Source: Neobacillus sp. PS3-12 | Lineage (GTDB): Bacteria > Bacillota > Bacilli > Bacillales > Cytobacillaceae | NCBI RefSeq assembly: GCF_030915385.1 | Contig: NZ_CP133268.1 | Location: forward strand, 4,934,001 to 4,998,000 | DNA length: 64,000 nt | Reading direction: 5' to 3' | In this document: piece after piece, positions 1 through 8,907 of the stretch | How the letters are laid out: each line of letters begins with the position of its first letter | How positions within the stretch are numbered: position 1 is the stretch's first letter | The notes under the pieces: model-generated | Told to the model about the DNA's origin: nothing | The model's input: only the letters and a program-made list of their open reading frames with translations | The model's database searches: none | Translations under genes and position numbers: made by a program

Positions 1-1233
1 ATCATTGTTTACATCGTAGCTTTCCTTGACCGTGCGAACATTAGCTTTGCGATCGCCGGTGGTATGAGTAAAGAGCTTGGGATGGCAGCCAGTGTATCTG
101 GTTTAGCCGCCGGTATTTTCTTTGTTGGTTATTTATGTTTGCAAATCCCTGGTGGGCATGCCGCTGAAAAGGGGAATGCCAAAAAGTTTATTGCCTGGAC
201 GATTATTTTCTGGGGAGCTATGGCGACTTTAACAGGTTTTGTTCACTCTACAGGGCAGTTATTAGGAATCCGTTTCTTATTGGGAGTTGCCGAAGGCGGG
301 GTATATCCTGCGATTCTTACCATCATCAGCCACTGGTTTCCTGAGAAAGAGCGTGCACGTGCAAATGCAGCCTTCGCCATGAACGTAGCGATCGCTAATA
401 TTATCAATGGACCTGTATCCGGTTTGATTATTCAAAATATGGGCTGGCGCCAATTATTTATCATTGAAGGAATCATTTCGATCGCGTTGCTTGCAGTTTG
501 GCTGCCATTAATCAGCAACCGTCCACGCGAAGCAAAATGGATCACAAAAGAAGAATTGGATTATATTGAAACTAACTTAGCTGAAGAGCAGGCAGCAGTT
601 AAATCCCTTGGCGAAGTTAAAAAAGCAAGCATGAAAGAAGTTTTTGCAAGCGTCAATGTTTGGAAATTAGTTGCGATTTATTTCATGATGCAAGTAGGCT
701 TCTACGGTTTCTCCCTATGGCTGCCAACATTGCTGAAAAACCTTAATACCGGCGGCGGCATGGGAATGATTGGTTTCTTAAGTATCGCTCCGTATATTAT
801 GTGTATTATTGGGCAGTTCATCTTTGCAACCCTTTGCGATAAAACAGGGAACCGCAGACTTTTCACATCCCTGCCAATCCTTGGATTAGCCGTGTTCCTT
901 TCATTAGCGATTCTTACCAGAAGCAATGTTTGGGTTTCATACGCAATGATGGTACTTGTAGGAACATTCTTGCAAGCGCCTACAGGACCGTTCTGGACAT
1001 TGGCTCCATCTCTATTACCAGCAGAAGTTGCCGGTACAGGACGCGGTTTAATTAACGCGATTGGTAACCTGGGTGGATTCGTTGGACCCTATATGGTTGG
1101 CTGGCTTGTCCAATACGTCAATCAGGATGCAGGTTCATGGTCATTGGTTCTGTTCTCAGTCGCTGGTGCCTTAATGGTGTTTACAATCCCAGCTTCTGTT
1201 AACGGTGCACATGCGAAAAAGAAAACAGCTTAA
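1..1233 (+). CDS. MFS sugar-acid transporter, copy 1 (5' truncated by window edge)
   Basis: Reading frame is open from base 1 and the start lies upstream of the window. The product is a 12-TM major facilitator of the anion:cation symporter (ACS) type, the family of galactonate, glucarate and hexuronate permeases. The signature LDRANISFA after TM1 and the GGVYPAI...WFPEKERARA loop are visible. It is almost base-for-base the same as copy 3 (13883-15108 matches 1-1233; one clear difference is T versus C in the GTT/GTC codon near 1200), while copy 2 differs in patches. Expected role: proton-driven uptake of an aldonate or related hydroxy acid used by the surrounding enzymes. The exact substrate cannot be read from sequence. 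Confidence 0.9.
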   Translation: MIVYIVAFLDRANISFAIAGGMSKELGMAASVSGLAAGIFFVGYLCLQIPGGHAAEKGNAKKFIAWTIIFWGAMATLTGFVHSTGQLLGIRFLLGVAEGGVYPAILTIISHWFPEKERARANAAFAMNVAIANIINGPVSGLIIQNMGWRQLFIIEGIISIALLAVWLPLISNRPREAKWITKEELDYIETNLAEEQAAVKSLGEVKKASMKEVFASVNVWKLVAIYFMMQVGFYGFSLWLPTLLKNLNTGGGMGMIGFLSIAPYIMCIIGQFIFATLCDKTGNRRLFTSLPILGLAVFLSLAILTRSNVWVSYAMMVLVGTFLQAPTGPFWTLAPSLLPAEVAGTGRGLINAIGNLGGFVGPYMVGWLVQYVNQDAGSWSLVLFSVAGALMVFTIPASVNGAHAKKKTA

Positions 1234-1312
1234 TTCTATCGAATATAGTCAGTTAGTGTAACAGGCTACTTTTGTTAAAATGAATAATAATAGAATATAA
1301 TATGTCGATGTT

Positions 1313-1349
1313 ACGGTGTGAAGCTTATTAATCTTTGCACCGTATTTTT
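1313..1349 (+). terminator. Rho-independent terminator after MFS copy 1
   Basis: An 11-bp stem (1313-1323 with 1333-1343, two G-T wobbles) is followed by a T run. All three MFS copies are followed by hairpins built on the same GGTG..GCACC core, another trace of their common origin. Confidence 0.8.
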
Positions 1350-1390
1350 CTCTATTATTATACTCTAATAAATTATCCTTTACAAAAAAC

Positions 1391-1483
1391 AGCTTAGGAG
1401 GGCAAAAGGCGAAAGATAAGATGGAATGTCTCAATAGTGATCCAAAAGATTCATTGGCTATTACTTTCGTACTAATTCTCTGA
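1391..1483 (+). pseudogene. Vestige of a SAF-domain (UxaA N-terminal-like) gene, copy A
   Basis: A Shine-Dalgarno-like AGGAGGG (1396-1402) is followed by a 20-codon frame at 1421-1483 reading ...DPKDSLAIT..., then a stop. Its DNA resembles the fragment at 7449-7553 after MFS copy 2 (DPEDSVDVT). Small SAF subunits of altronate-type dehydratases begin with a D-x-x-D-N/S-V-A motif of this kind. It is too short to be functional. The relationship rests on a short match and is tentative. Confidence 0.4.
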
Positions 1484-1581
1484 TATTGGCTGTTTTGTAA
1501 CAAAATAAACAAAAAATAACAATTTAACTCTAAAACCATGTGATATAATCAAATCATCGAAGGGCTATATTATACAACATA

Positions 1582-1598
1582 GTTTTATAATATAAAAC
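1582..1598. promoter_or_regulatory. 17-bp perfect palindrome, candidate operator (copy 1)
   Basis: GTTTTATA-A-TATAAAAC is a perfect 8+1+8 inverted repeat 128 bp upstream of the aldolase start. The identical 17-mer recurs at 12741-12757 upstream of the UxaA-type gene. Identical long palindromes before two genes of one pathway suggest a shared regulator-binding site; the regulator is unknown. Confidence 0.55.
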
Positions 1599-1725
1599 AA
1601 ATGGCAAACCTTTTGATATTTTCACACTGACATCCAAAAGAAGGTGGTGAAAGATTTTAGACTTTATTGTTTAAAGCAGTGTGAACTGAATTTAATTCTA
1701 AAATGAAGCTAAGGTGATACATATT

Positions 1726-2644
1726 ATGAAAACAATTCGATTTAAAGGAGTTATCCCACCAGTATCCACCCTTTTTCATCCGGATGGTACGATCGATCAA
1801 AAGTCGATGGAAATTCTTATTGATTCTTTGATTGCTGCAGAAGTGGATGGGTTGTTTTTCCTGGGAACAGGCGGGGAGTTTTCCCAAATGTCAGTGGAAG
1901 AAAGAATGCAATTAGCGGAATTTGCAGTTCGTTATGTGAATCATGAGGTGCCGGTATTAATTGGAACAGGCGGTACAAATACAAGAGAGGTAATCGCATT
2001 AAGTCAACACGCCTACAGCATTGGCGCAGATGCCGTGGTTGTTATTAATCCTTATTATTGGGGACTAACAGAGGAAAATTTATTTAAACATTACAGTGAA
2101 ATAGCTGAATCGGTTGATCTTCCTATTTTATTGTATAACTTTCCAAATCTTACGGGACAGGACTTAACTCCTGATTTTGTTCTTAAGCTTGTAGATAGCC
2201 ATTCAAATGTTGTTGGTATTAAAGAAACGATTGATTCGATCGGTCATATTTCGGAAATGATCTTAAAGGTCAAAGGGAAGCATCCGGATTTTTCCGTGTT
2301 ATGTGGCTTTGATAATCATCTTTTGAATACGCTTCAAATGGGGGGACGGAACCATTTCAGCTTCCGGGAATTTTGCTCCGGAACTATCCGTTGGAATTTA
2401 TAAGACATTTATGAATGGAGATTATGAGGAAGCAAAGAGGCTTAACAAGCAATTGACAGTACTGCCGCTTCTTTATCAAATTGACAGCCCTTTCGTAAAC
2501 GTTGTCAAAGAAGCAATAAAATTAAGCGGATTAGATATTTCGACGTATGTTTTACCGCCTGCCAGGCCGTTGAGTCAGGAAAAAATAAAACGGGTTGAAG
2601 AAATTATGGGGCTGGCAAAGCTGCTTCCAACAACTGTTTGTTAG
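1726..2644 (+). pseudogene. DapA-family 2-keto-3-deoxy-acid aldolase, frameshifted
   Basis: Class I aldolase of the dihydrodipicolinate synthase/N-acetylneuraminate lyase family, probably cleaving a 2-keto-3-deoxy aldonate to pyruvate and an aldehyde. Visible are the substrate carboxylate loop GTGGEF (residues 47-52), catalytic Tyr137 (LLYNFP) and Schiff-base Lys166 (VGIKET). ATG at 1726 is chosen because AAGGTG lies 9 bp upstream; an in-frame GTG at 1714 has no good site. The frame breaks in a G run at 2340-2345: frame 1 ends at a stop at 2401-2403, while the conserved continuation (G-D-G-T-I-S-A-S-G-N-F) runs in the next frame to 2644. A net +1 (or -2) indel explains it. It could be a genuine null allele or a homopolymer read error. 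Confidence 0.8.
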
Positions 2645-2870
2645 TGAAATATTTCACAAATTAATAGATAAAAAAGGTATTAGAAAAGGACTTAATAAAC
2701 AGTCTTTATTCTAATACACAGAAAAAATAGATTACTTTTATTATAACATTATACTAATTCTCTTTGTCAATAAAATTAAATTTGACTCAATCCAGTGATA
2801 GTAAGAAATAGATATAAGATTCCTGTTTGTTCTATTAATCTTAACAACTTGGGAAAAGAGAGTGATTTTT

Positions 2871-4049
2871 ATGTTAACACCTAGAAAAATTTATTGGCCA
2901 CCTATTAATCTTGTCGGACCTGGCAGTGTGAAGATGGTTGGAGAAGAGGTACAAAAATTAGATTTAACAAAAGCATTGCTTGTTACAGATAAAGTGTTAA
3001 ATTCCAATGGTGTTGTAAAGGCAATTATTGAAGTTCTTGATCAAGCTGGTGTTGCTTACGCTATTTTCGATGATGTTAAACCAAATCCAACAACAACAAA
3101 TGTACATGATGGATTCTCTAAGTTCCAACAGGAAGGATGCGATTTTATTATTACAGTTGGCGGAGGTTCACCTCAGGATACTGGATCTGGTATTGGTATC
3201 TTATCAACAAATGGCGGGTCCATTGCTGAATATGAAGGTATGCACAAATCTAAAAACAAATCAGTGCCTATCGTAGCAATCAGTACCACTGCAGGTACGG
3301 CAGCTGAAGTAACAATCAATTACGTTATCACTGACGAAGCTCGTAAACTTAAAATGATTATGATTGACCCTAATGCGCTACCAACCATTGCTGTCAATGA
3401 TCCGGAATTAATGCTAGGGAAGCCAAAAGGGTTGACAGCTGCTACTGGATTAGATGCTCTTACACATGCAATTGAAGGATACACAGCCAAAGGTGCTTTC
3501 GAATTATCAGATGCTATTGCCTATAAATCAATTGAATTAATTGGACGATACATTGAAAGAGCAGTAGAAAATGGACAAGATTTAGAAGCACGCTCCGGAA
3601 TGGGATGGGGGTCATTTATTGCGGGCCTTTCATACTCAAATGCTGGATTGGGTATTGTTCACAGCATGGCGCACCAATTGGGCGGAGAATATGATTTACC
3701 GCATGGTGTTGCAAACGCAATGTTGCTCCCTTATGTTATGGAATTCAATATAGATGCCTGCCCAGAGAAATTTGCTGATATTGCCCGTGCACTAGGTGTT
3801 GATACAAGTAAATGTGCGACAGTGGAAGAAGCAGCAAAGCTGGCGGTAGAGAAAGTTCATCAAATTTCAAGAGCAGTTGGCATTCCTTCGTTAAGAGAGT
3901 CTGCTTTCAGAGTCGAAGATGTAGAAAAATTAGCTGAGCAAGCATTAAAAGATGCATGTACAGGAGCAAATCCTAAACCGGTTACAAAAGAAGACCTTGT
4001 GGGAATTTATATGACTGCATACAATGATGCACCTGTTTTGGCTGTGTAA
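2871..4049 (+). CDS. Iron-containing (group III) alcohol dehydrogenase
   Basis: A 392-aa NAD(P)-dependent dehydrogenase resembling Bacillus methanol/1,3-propanediol dehydrogenases. The nucleotide-binding GGGSPQDTG and the metal ligand pattern (D-x-x-x-H in GLDALTHAIEGY, then HSMAHQLGG and PHG) are complete. ATG at 2871 is preferred over GTG at 2862, which lies inside the purine-rich ribosome binding region. It sits between the aldolase and the sugar-acid dehydratase, so a plausible task is interconverting the short aldehyde from aldol cleavage (glycolaldehyde or glyceraldehyde) with its alcohol. The physiological substrate is an inference. Confidence 0.85.
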   Translation: MLTPRKIYWPPINLVGPGSVKMVGEEVQKLDLTKALLVTDKVLNSNGVVKAIIEVLDQAGVAYAIFDDVKPNPTTTNVHDGFSKFQQEGCDFIITVGGGSPQDTGSGIGILSTNGGSIAEYEGMHKSKNKSVPIVAISTTAGTAAEVTINYVITDEARKLKMIMIDPNALPTIAVNDPELMLGKPKGLTAATGLDALTHAIEGYTAKGAFELSDAIAYKSIELIGRYIERAVENGQDLEARSGMGWGSFIAGLSYSNAGLGIVHSMAHQLGGEYDLPHGVANAMLLPYVMEFNIDACPEKFADIARALGVDTSKCATVEEAAKLAVEKVHQISRAVGIPSLRESAFRVEDVEKLAEQALKDACTGANPKPVTKEDLVGIYMTAYNDAPVLAV

Positions 4050-4079
4050 TAACAAGAAAAGAAAGGGGAAAACATCATT

Positions 4080-5810
4080 ATGTCTAACTCAACTAAGCAA
4101 CGGAGTGCAGAAGCACGAAAAATTTGGTCACAGTTTGATGCCTTACAATTAGGAATGAACTGGTCTGAGGAAGATCTTACTAAACCGCAGATTCTCGTAG
4201 AAGATGTTTACGGAGACAGTCATCCTGGAAGCTATCATTTAAATACTCTGACTGAACAGGCAAGAATCGGGATATATGAAACAGGCGGACGTCCGGCCCA
4301 ATTTCATGTGACAGATGTTTGTGATGGTTGCGGACAAGCACATGATGGCATGAATTACATCCTGATCTCTCGTGAAACGATTTCAGATATGATTGAAGTT
4401 CACGCAATGCACCAGCCATTTGACGGACTAATTCTAAGTTCTTCTTGTGATAAATCGATTCCGGCGCATTTAAAAGTTGCAGCACGGTTGGATTTGCCAA
4501 CTATCTTCATTCCAGGCGGGAGCATGAGACCAGGTCCAGCCTGGCAAGATTCCGTACATGGTGCAGAAATCGACCTTCGTATTAAAAGAGGAGAAGATGC
4601 CCATAAGGAGCTGCGGAATTACAAGTTAACCGGATGCCCATCTGTTGGTGCATGTCAATTCCTTGGAACAGCTAGTACGATGCAGACAATGGCTGAAGCA
4701 TTAGGTTTAACCTTGCCAGGTGCTGCCTTAATGCCTGCAACCATGCGTGACATTATAGGCATGGCCAGAAAAGCTGGCAAGAAGATTTCGGAACTGGTTG
4801 AAAAAGGGATTACTGCCAAGCAAATCCTTACTGAAGCTGCCTTTAAAAACGCTATTATCGTTCATGCAGCCATTGGAGGATCGACAAATGCCATGATTCA
4901 CCTTCCTGCAATTGCTCGCGAAGCAGGAATTACAATTAAACCTGAATTATTTGATGAAATAAACCATCAAATCCCGCATATTGGAAATATCACTCCGAGC
5001 GGACAATGGCATACTGAATGCTTCTGGTTTGCCGGCGGTATTCCAATGGTACAATGGATTCTTCGTGATTATCTGGATTTAACTGTTATGACAGCTACCG
5101 GAAAAACTCTGGGAGAGAATCTTCAGGATTTATGGGAAGATGGATTTTTCGAAAGAAATATCGGCTATCTGCATAACTATGGCTTAAAACGTGAAGATCT
5201 GATTAAACCAATTGAAACTGTTGAAGAAATCGGTTCGTTGGCCGTATTAAAAGGAAACTTGGCACCTGAAGGGGCGGTTATCAAGTATGCGGCGGCATCC
5301 CCGGACATGCACGAACATATCGGTCCTGCAAGAGTATTTGACTCTGAAGAAGATTGCTATGCTGCTGTTGTTGAGAAAGTGGTACAGCCTGGAGAGGTAT
5401 TGTTTATCCGTTATGAAGGACCAAGAGGCTCCGGTATGCCGGAAATGCTGATGACAACGGAAGCGATTGTTGTTGATGAAAGGCTAAACGGCTCTGTAGC
5501 TCTTGTTACTGATGGCCGTTTCTCTGGAGCTACCCGTGGGCCTGCTGTTGGTCACGTTTCACCTGAAGCAGCTGTGGGAGGTCCAATTGCACTGGTACAA
5601 GATGGAGATTTAGTCGAGTTAAGCGTTAGCAAACGTGTAATTCAAATTGTAGGGATTGCCGGTGAACGATGCAGTGAGGAAGAAGTAGAGCGTGTGTTGG
5701 CTGAAAGACGCACGAAGTGGCAGGCACCGGATCATTCAGAGCGAAAAGGAATCTTCAAACGCTATACAGCTCAGGCAACATCAGCCATGCAAGGAGCTTA
5801 TTTAGAATAA
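4080..5810 (+). CDS. IlvD/Edd-family dehydratase, likely aldonate dehydratase
   Basis: 576-aa member of the dihydroxy-acid/6-phosphogluconate dehydratase family, Fe-S enzymes that turn 2,3-dihydroxy acids into 2-keto-3-deoxy acids. Cluster-ligand cysteines appear in DVCDGCGQAHDGM, SSSCDKSIPAH and SVGACQFLGTAS. The C-terminal half carries the family block SLVTDGRFSG-like (ALVTDGRFSGATRG) and GHVSPEAAVGG. With an aldolase gene upstream, MFS transporters on both sides and no branched-chain amino acid genes nearby, a sugar-acid substrate (xylonate, arabinonate or a hexonate) is more likely than dihydroxyisovalerate. It follows the Fe-ADH gene by 30 bp and is probably co-transcribed. Confidence 0.85.
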   Translation: MSNSTKQRSAEARKIWSQFDALQLGMNWSEEDLTKPQILVEDVYGDSHPGSYHLNTLTEQARIGIYETGGRPAQFHVTDVCDGCGQAHDGMNYILISRETISDMIEVHAMHQPFDGLILSSSCDKSIPAHLKVAARLDLPTIFIPGGSMRPGPAWQDSVHGAEIDLRIKRGEDAHKELRNYKLTGCPSVGACQFLGTASTMQTMAEALGLTLPGAALMPATMRDIIGMARKAGKKISELVEKGITAKQILTEAAFKNAIIVHAAIGGSTNAMIHLPAIAREAGITIKPELFDEINHQIPHIGNITPSGQWHTECFWFAGGIPMVQWILRDYLDLTVMTATGKTLGENLQDLWEDGFFERNIGYLHNYGLKREDLIKPIETVEEIGSLAVLKGNLAPEGAVIKYAAASPDMHEHIGPARVFDSEEDCYAAVVEKVVQPGEVLFIRYEGPRGSGMPEMLMTTEAIVVDERLNGSVALVTDGRFSGATRGPAVGHVSPEAAVGGPIALVQDGDLVELSVSKRVIQIVGIAGERCSEEEVERVLAERRTKWQAPDHSERKGIFKRYTAQATSAMQGAYLE

Positions 5811-5850
5811 AACGATTAAAGTATTGAAATGTTTTTTTAAAAGGAAGGCT

Positions 5851-5866
5851 TTGTTAACGTTTATAT
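5851..5866. promoter_or_regulatory. cre-like site 1 upstream of MFS copy 2
   Basis: TTGTTAACGTTTATAT matches the CcpA consensus WTGNNARCGNWWWCAW at 15 of 16 positions (C14 is T). A second site lies 98 bp downstream. Confidence 0.5.
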
Positions 5867-5876
5867 ATTGTAAGAC

Positions 5877-5937
5877 ATTGGTGAATGCTTCCATTCGGTT
5901 GTTCATTTTGAATGAAAAAGAAGAAGCGTTCACCAAT
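5877..5937 (+). promoter_or_regulatory. Long inverted repeat between two cre-like sites
   Basis: Arms 5877-5891 and 5923-5937 are 15 bp each with one G-T wobble, and an inner CATTC/GAATG pair extends the structure. No T run follows, so it is not a standard terminator. It may end the dehydratase transcript inefficiently, protect its 3' end or act as an operator. Confidence 0.45.
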
Positions 5938-5948
5938 CAAAATCATAA

Positions 5949-5964
5949 TTGTAAACGCTAACAG
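5949..5964. promoter_or_regulatory. cre-like site 2 upstream of MFS copy 2
   Basis: TTGTAAACGCTAACAG matches the CcpA consensus at 15 of 16 positions; only the last base differs. It lies 36 bp before the MFS copy 2 start, a position suited to carbon catabolite repression. Confidence 0.6.
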
Positions 5965-5999
5965 AGCCGTTGGAAATAACTTTTAATGGAGGTAGAATT

Positions 6000-7292
6000 A
6001 TGCCGAATCTTGAAACAAAAGTTCCTAATGGGCGTTGGCTGCACATTATCCCTGCCACGATCATTGTTTATATCGTAGCTTTCCTTGACCGTGCGAATAT
6101 CAGCTTTGCGATTGCTGGCGGTATGAGTAAAGAGCTAGGAATGGCAGCCAGTGTATCTGGTTTAGCCGCCGGTATTTTCTTTGTTGGTTATTTATGTTTG
6201 CAAATCCCTGGTGGGCATGCCGCTGAAAAAGGGAATGCAAAAAAGTTTATCGCCTTTACAATCATCTTCTGGGGAGTTGCGGCAACATTAACTGGGTTTG
6301 TTCACTCTACAGGGCAGTTATTAGGAATCCGTTTCTTATTGGGAGTTGCCGAAGGCGGGGTATATCCTGCGATTCTTACCATCATCAGCCACTGGTTTCC
6401 TGAGAAAGAGCGTGCACGTGCAAATGCAGCCTTTGCCATGAACGTAGCGATCGCAAATATTATCAATGGACCTGTATCCGGTTTGATTATACAAAATATG
6501 GGTTGGCGCCAATTATTTATCATTGAAGGAATCATTTCGATCGCATTGCTTGCAGTTTGGCTGCCATTAATCAGCAACCGTCCACGTGAAGCAAAATGGA
6601 TCACGAAAGAAGAATTGGATTATATTGAAACTAACTTAGCTGAAGAGCAGGCAGCAGTTAAATCCCTTGGCGAAGTTAAAAAAGCAAGCATGAAAGAAGT
6701 TTTTGCAAGCGTCAATGTTTGGAAATTAGTTGCGATTTATTTCATGATGCAAGTAGGCTTCTACGGTTTCTCCCTATGGCTGCCAACTTTGTTGAAAAAT
6801 CTCAACACTGGCGGCGGCATGGGCATGATTGGTTTCCTTAGTATCGCCCCATATATCATGTGTATTATTGGTCAGTTCATCTTTGCAACCCTTTGCGATA
6901 AAACAGGGAACCGCAGACTTTTCACATCCCTGCCAATCCTGGGATTAGCTGTGTTCCTTTCTTTAGCGATTCTTACCAGAAGCAATGTTTGGGTTTCATA
7001 CGCAATGATGGTACTTGTAGGAACATTCTTGCAAGCGCCTACAGGACCGTTCTGGACATTGGCTCCATCTCTATTACCAGCAGAAGTTGCCGGTACAGGA
7101 CGCGGTTTAATTAACGCGATTGGTAACCTGGGTGGATTCGTTGGACCCTATATGGTTGGCTGGCTTGTCCAATACGTCAATCAGGATGCAGGTTCATGGT
7201 CACTGGTTCTTTTCTCAGTCGCTGGAGCCTTGATGGTATTTACAATCCCAGCTTCTGTCAACGGTGCACATGCGCAAAAGAAAACAGCTTAA
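6000..7292 (+). CDS. MFS sugar-acid transporter, copy 2
   Basis: Full 430-aa ACS-type major facilitator, nearly the same protein as copies 1 and 3. ATG at 6000 follows AATGGAGG closely; an in-frame ATG at 5970 lacks a binding site. DNA identity to copies 1/3 is patchy: long identical runs are interrupted by divergent tracts near 6229-6298 and 6787-6855, with mostly synonymous changes plus a few substitutions such as W-to-F and AM-to-VA in the AFTIIFWGVA stretch. The C-terminus reads AQKKTA instead of AKKKTA. Two cre-like sites precede it, which copies 1 and 3 do not show, so its regulation may differ. Confidence 0.93.
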   Translation: MPNLETKVPNGRWLHIIPATIIVYIVAFLDRANISFAIAGGMSKELGMAASVSGLAAGIFFVGYLCLQIPGGHAAEKGNAKKFIAFTIIFWGVAATLTGFVHSTGQLLGIRFLLGVAEGGVYPAILTIISHWFPEKERARANAAFAMNVAIANIINGPVSGLIIQNMGWRQLFIIEGIISIALLAVWLPLISNRPREAKWITKEELDYIETNLAEEQAAVKSLGEVKKASMKEVFASVNVWKLVAIYFMMQVGFYGFSLWLPTLLKNLNTGGGMGMIGFLSIAPYIMCIIGQFIFATLCDKTGNRRLFTSLPILGLAVFLSLAILTRSNVWVSYAMMVLVGTFLQAPTGPFWTLAPSLLPAEVAGTGRGLINAIGNLGGFVGPYMVGWLVQYVNQDAGSWSLVLFSVAGALMVFTIPASVNGAHAQKKTA

Positions 7293-7345
7293 GCCTTTTG
7301 TTATCCACTATAGAAATAAGAATGATATAAACCAATAAAAAGTAA

Positions 7346-7380
7346 AGGTGCAAATGTTTATTAACTTTGCACCTATACTT
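7346..7380 (+). terminator. Terminator after MFS copy 2
   Basis: Perfect 9-bp stem AGGTGCAAA (7346-7354) / TTTGCACCT (7366-7374), followed by a mixed T-rich tail. Confidence 0.7.
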
Positions 7381-7448
7381 TTAATAAATTTAAAAATTAA
7401 TAATCAATCTTTTTCAAAAACTGATTAGCAGAAGAGGCGGGATAAAGT

Positions 7449-7553
7449 AAGGTAAATGCATGCGTTATAGATCCCGAAGATTCAGTTGACGTTACAGTGG
7501 AAGCCCTAAATGAAGGGGATACTTTAGAAAAAATAAAAAATGGAGATGAATAA
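7449..7553 (+). pseudogene. Vestige of a SAF-domain gene, copy B, just before larA1
   Basis: An open frame without a start codon reads K-V-N-A-C-V-I-D-P-E-D-S-V-D-V-T-V then E-A-L-N-E-G-D and ends at a stop at 7551-7553. The pattern (K-A-x-V-I-D-x-x-D-N/S-V-A...L-x-x-G-D) is that of the N-terminus of small SAF/altronate-dehydratase subunits. About 35 codons remain. Similar DNA follows MFS copy 1 at 1391-1483. It implies that an MFS-SAF/UxaA arrangement once existed here. Confidence 0.5.
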
Positions 7554-7556
7554 GTC

Positions 7557-8867
7557 GTGCCAGTAGAACCATTTGATATTAGCCAATTTCCAAAAGTTGA
7601 GTTACCCCGTTTCCTAAAGATCAAACAAAACTTTAAGTCGCAAAAGATTAAGGACATTCCTGGAGAAGTTCAAGCTAAAATGGAACCTCATATGGAAAAC
7701 TTGGAAGGAAAACGTATAGCAATTGGAGTAGGCAGCCGTGGAATAGCTAATATTGCTACTATTACAAAAGTAGTGGTAGATCGATTAAAAGAAGCAGGTG
7801 CAATACCTTTTATTATTCCTGTAATGGGCAGTCATGGAGGAGCAACTCCTGAAGGCCAGGCAGAAATGCTGGCCGGATTTGGCATTACTGAAGAAACAAT
7901 GGGCTGTCCGCTTGATCCTTCGATGGATGTGGAGTCAATTGGAGAAATCGAACCTGGATTTCCTATTTCCGTTGCTAAAAGTGCTCATGATGCTGATGGG
8001 TATATCATTATTCCAAGAGTCAAACCGCACACAAATTTCCGCGGTCCAATTGAAAGCGGCGTTCTCAAAATGCTTTGTATTGGACTAGGCAAACAAGCGG
8101 GTACTGAACAGATCCATACGAAAGGATTCCATCTATTTCACGAGGTTATTCCTCAAGTGGGGGTTTATATCGCTCAACATACAAATCTATTGTTCTCGCT
8201 AACCATAGTGGAAAATGCATATGATGAAACATATAAAATAGAAACTTTAACAAAAGAAGATGTCATTGCAATGGATAAGGAAAAGGCTTTATTAGAAGAA
8301 TCTAAAGCGCTTTTGGCAAGCCTTCCATTCCAGGAATTTGATGTGCTGGTTATTGAGGAAGTAGGTAAAAATATTAGCGGTGACGGACAGGACCCGAACA
8401 TCACCGGTCTTTATATCGGAGAGCATATGAAAGAGTTCCCAAAACCGCGGTTTCAGAAAAGTGTAGTATTTGACGTTACTGAAGAATCCCATGGAAACGC
8501 ACTGGGTGTCGGTATGGTTGATTTAACAACCTGGAAGCTTTATGAAAAAGCCAACTTCAATTTCATGTATATGAACACTTGGACAAACACTGTTGTTGCA
8601 CCTGTAAAATTGCCAATGGTACTCAAAACATCTGAAGATGCTTTGCGTACGGCCGTTAAATTCTGTAACAACGTTAACCCGTTTGAACATCGAATTGTCT
8701 GGATAAAAAATACGTTAGAAGTATCTGAAGTTATTATCAGCGAACCACTGATGGCTGCGGCAAAAGAATTATCACATGTTGAAATAGTAACGGAACCAAC
8801 AGAATTAGTATTTGCAGATGGCGAACCACAAACCGATCTTATCGGATCCCCTCAGGTTCAAGCTTAA
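7557..8867 (+). CDS. LarA-superfamily nickel-pincer racemase/epimerase 1
   Basis: 436-aa member of the lactate racemase (DUF2088/Lar_N) superfamily, which moves a hydride at an alpha-hydroxy acid using the nickel-pincer nucleotide (NPN). Equivalents of the catalytic residues are visible: His93 in VMGSHGG (LarA GTH), His158 in RVKPHTN and Lys171, the probable NPN-tethering lysine, in ESGVLKMLCIGLGK. The His-to-Lys spacing is 13 rather than 10 residues as in Lactobacillus LarA, so this is a divergent clade with probably a different substrate. The GTG start follows GGAGATG. A nickel permease gene follows 40 bp downstream, and larE/B/C lie 8 kb on. Substrate is not known; the setting suggests an aldonate or tetronate. 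Confidence 0.85.
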   Translation: MPVEPFDISQFPKVELPRFLKIKQNFKSQKIKDIPGEVQAKMEPHMENLEGKRIAIGVGSRGIANIATITKVVVDRLKEAGAIPFIIPVMGSHGGATPEGQAEMLAGFGITEETMGCPLDPSMDVESIGEIEPGFPISVAKSAHDADGYIIIPRVKPHTNFRGPIESGVLKMLCIGLGKQAGTEQIHTKGFHLFHEVIPQVGVYIAQHTNLLFSLTIVENAYDETYKIETLTKEDVIAMDKEKALLEESKALLASLPFQEFDVLVIEEVGKNISGDGQDPNITGLYIGEHMKEFPKPRFQKSVVFDVTEESHGNALGVGMVDLTTWKLYEKANFNFMYMNTWTNTVVAPVKLPMVLKTSEDALRTAVKFCNNVNPFEHRIVWIKNTLEVSEVIISEPLMAAAKELSHVEIVTEPTELVFADGEPQTDLIGSPQVQA

Positions 8868-8907
8868 AAAGGAAATATTATTTTAGTATCATAAGGGAGG
8901 TGAAAGG

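Larger units (their letters stand above)
1234..1725. other. Intergenic region between MFS copy 1 and the aldolase gene
   Basis: This 492-bp AT-rich gap holds the MFS terminator, the SAF-domain vestige and the palindrome described separately, plus the aldolase ribosome binding site (AAGGTG at 1711). Nothing else is recognisable. Confidence 0.6.

Noticed and set aside
4080..5810. True IlvD of branched-chain amino acid synthesis
   Set aside because: No ilvBHC or leu genes are adjacent, and the neighbours are aldonate transporters, an aldolase and an alcohol dehydrogenase.
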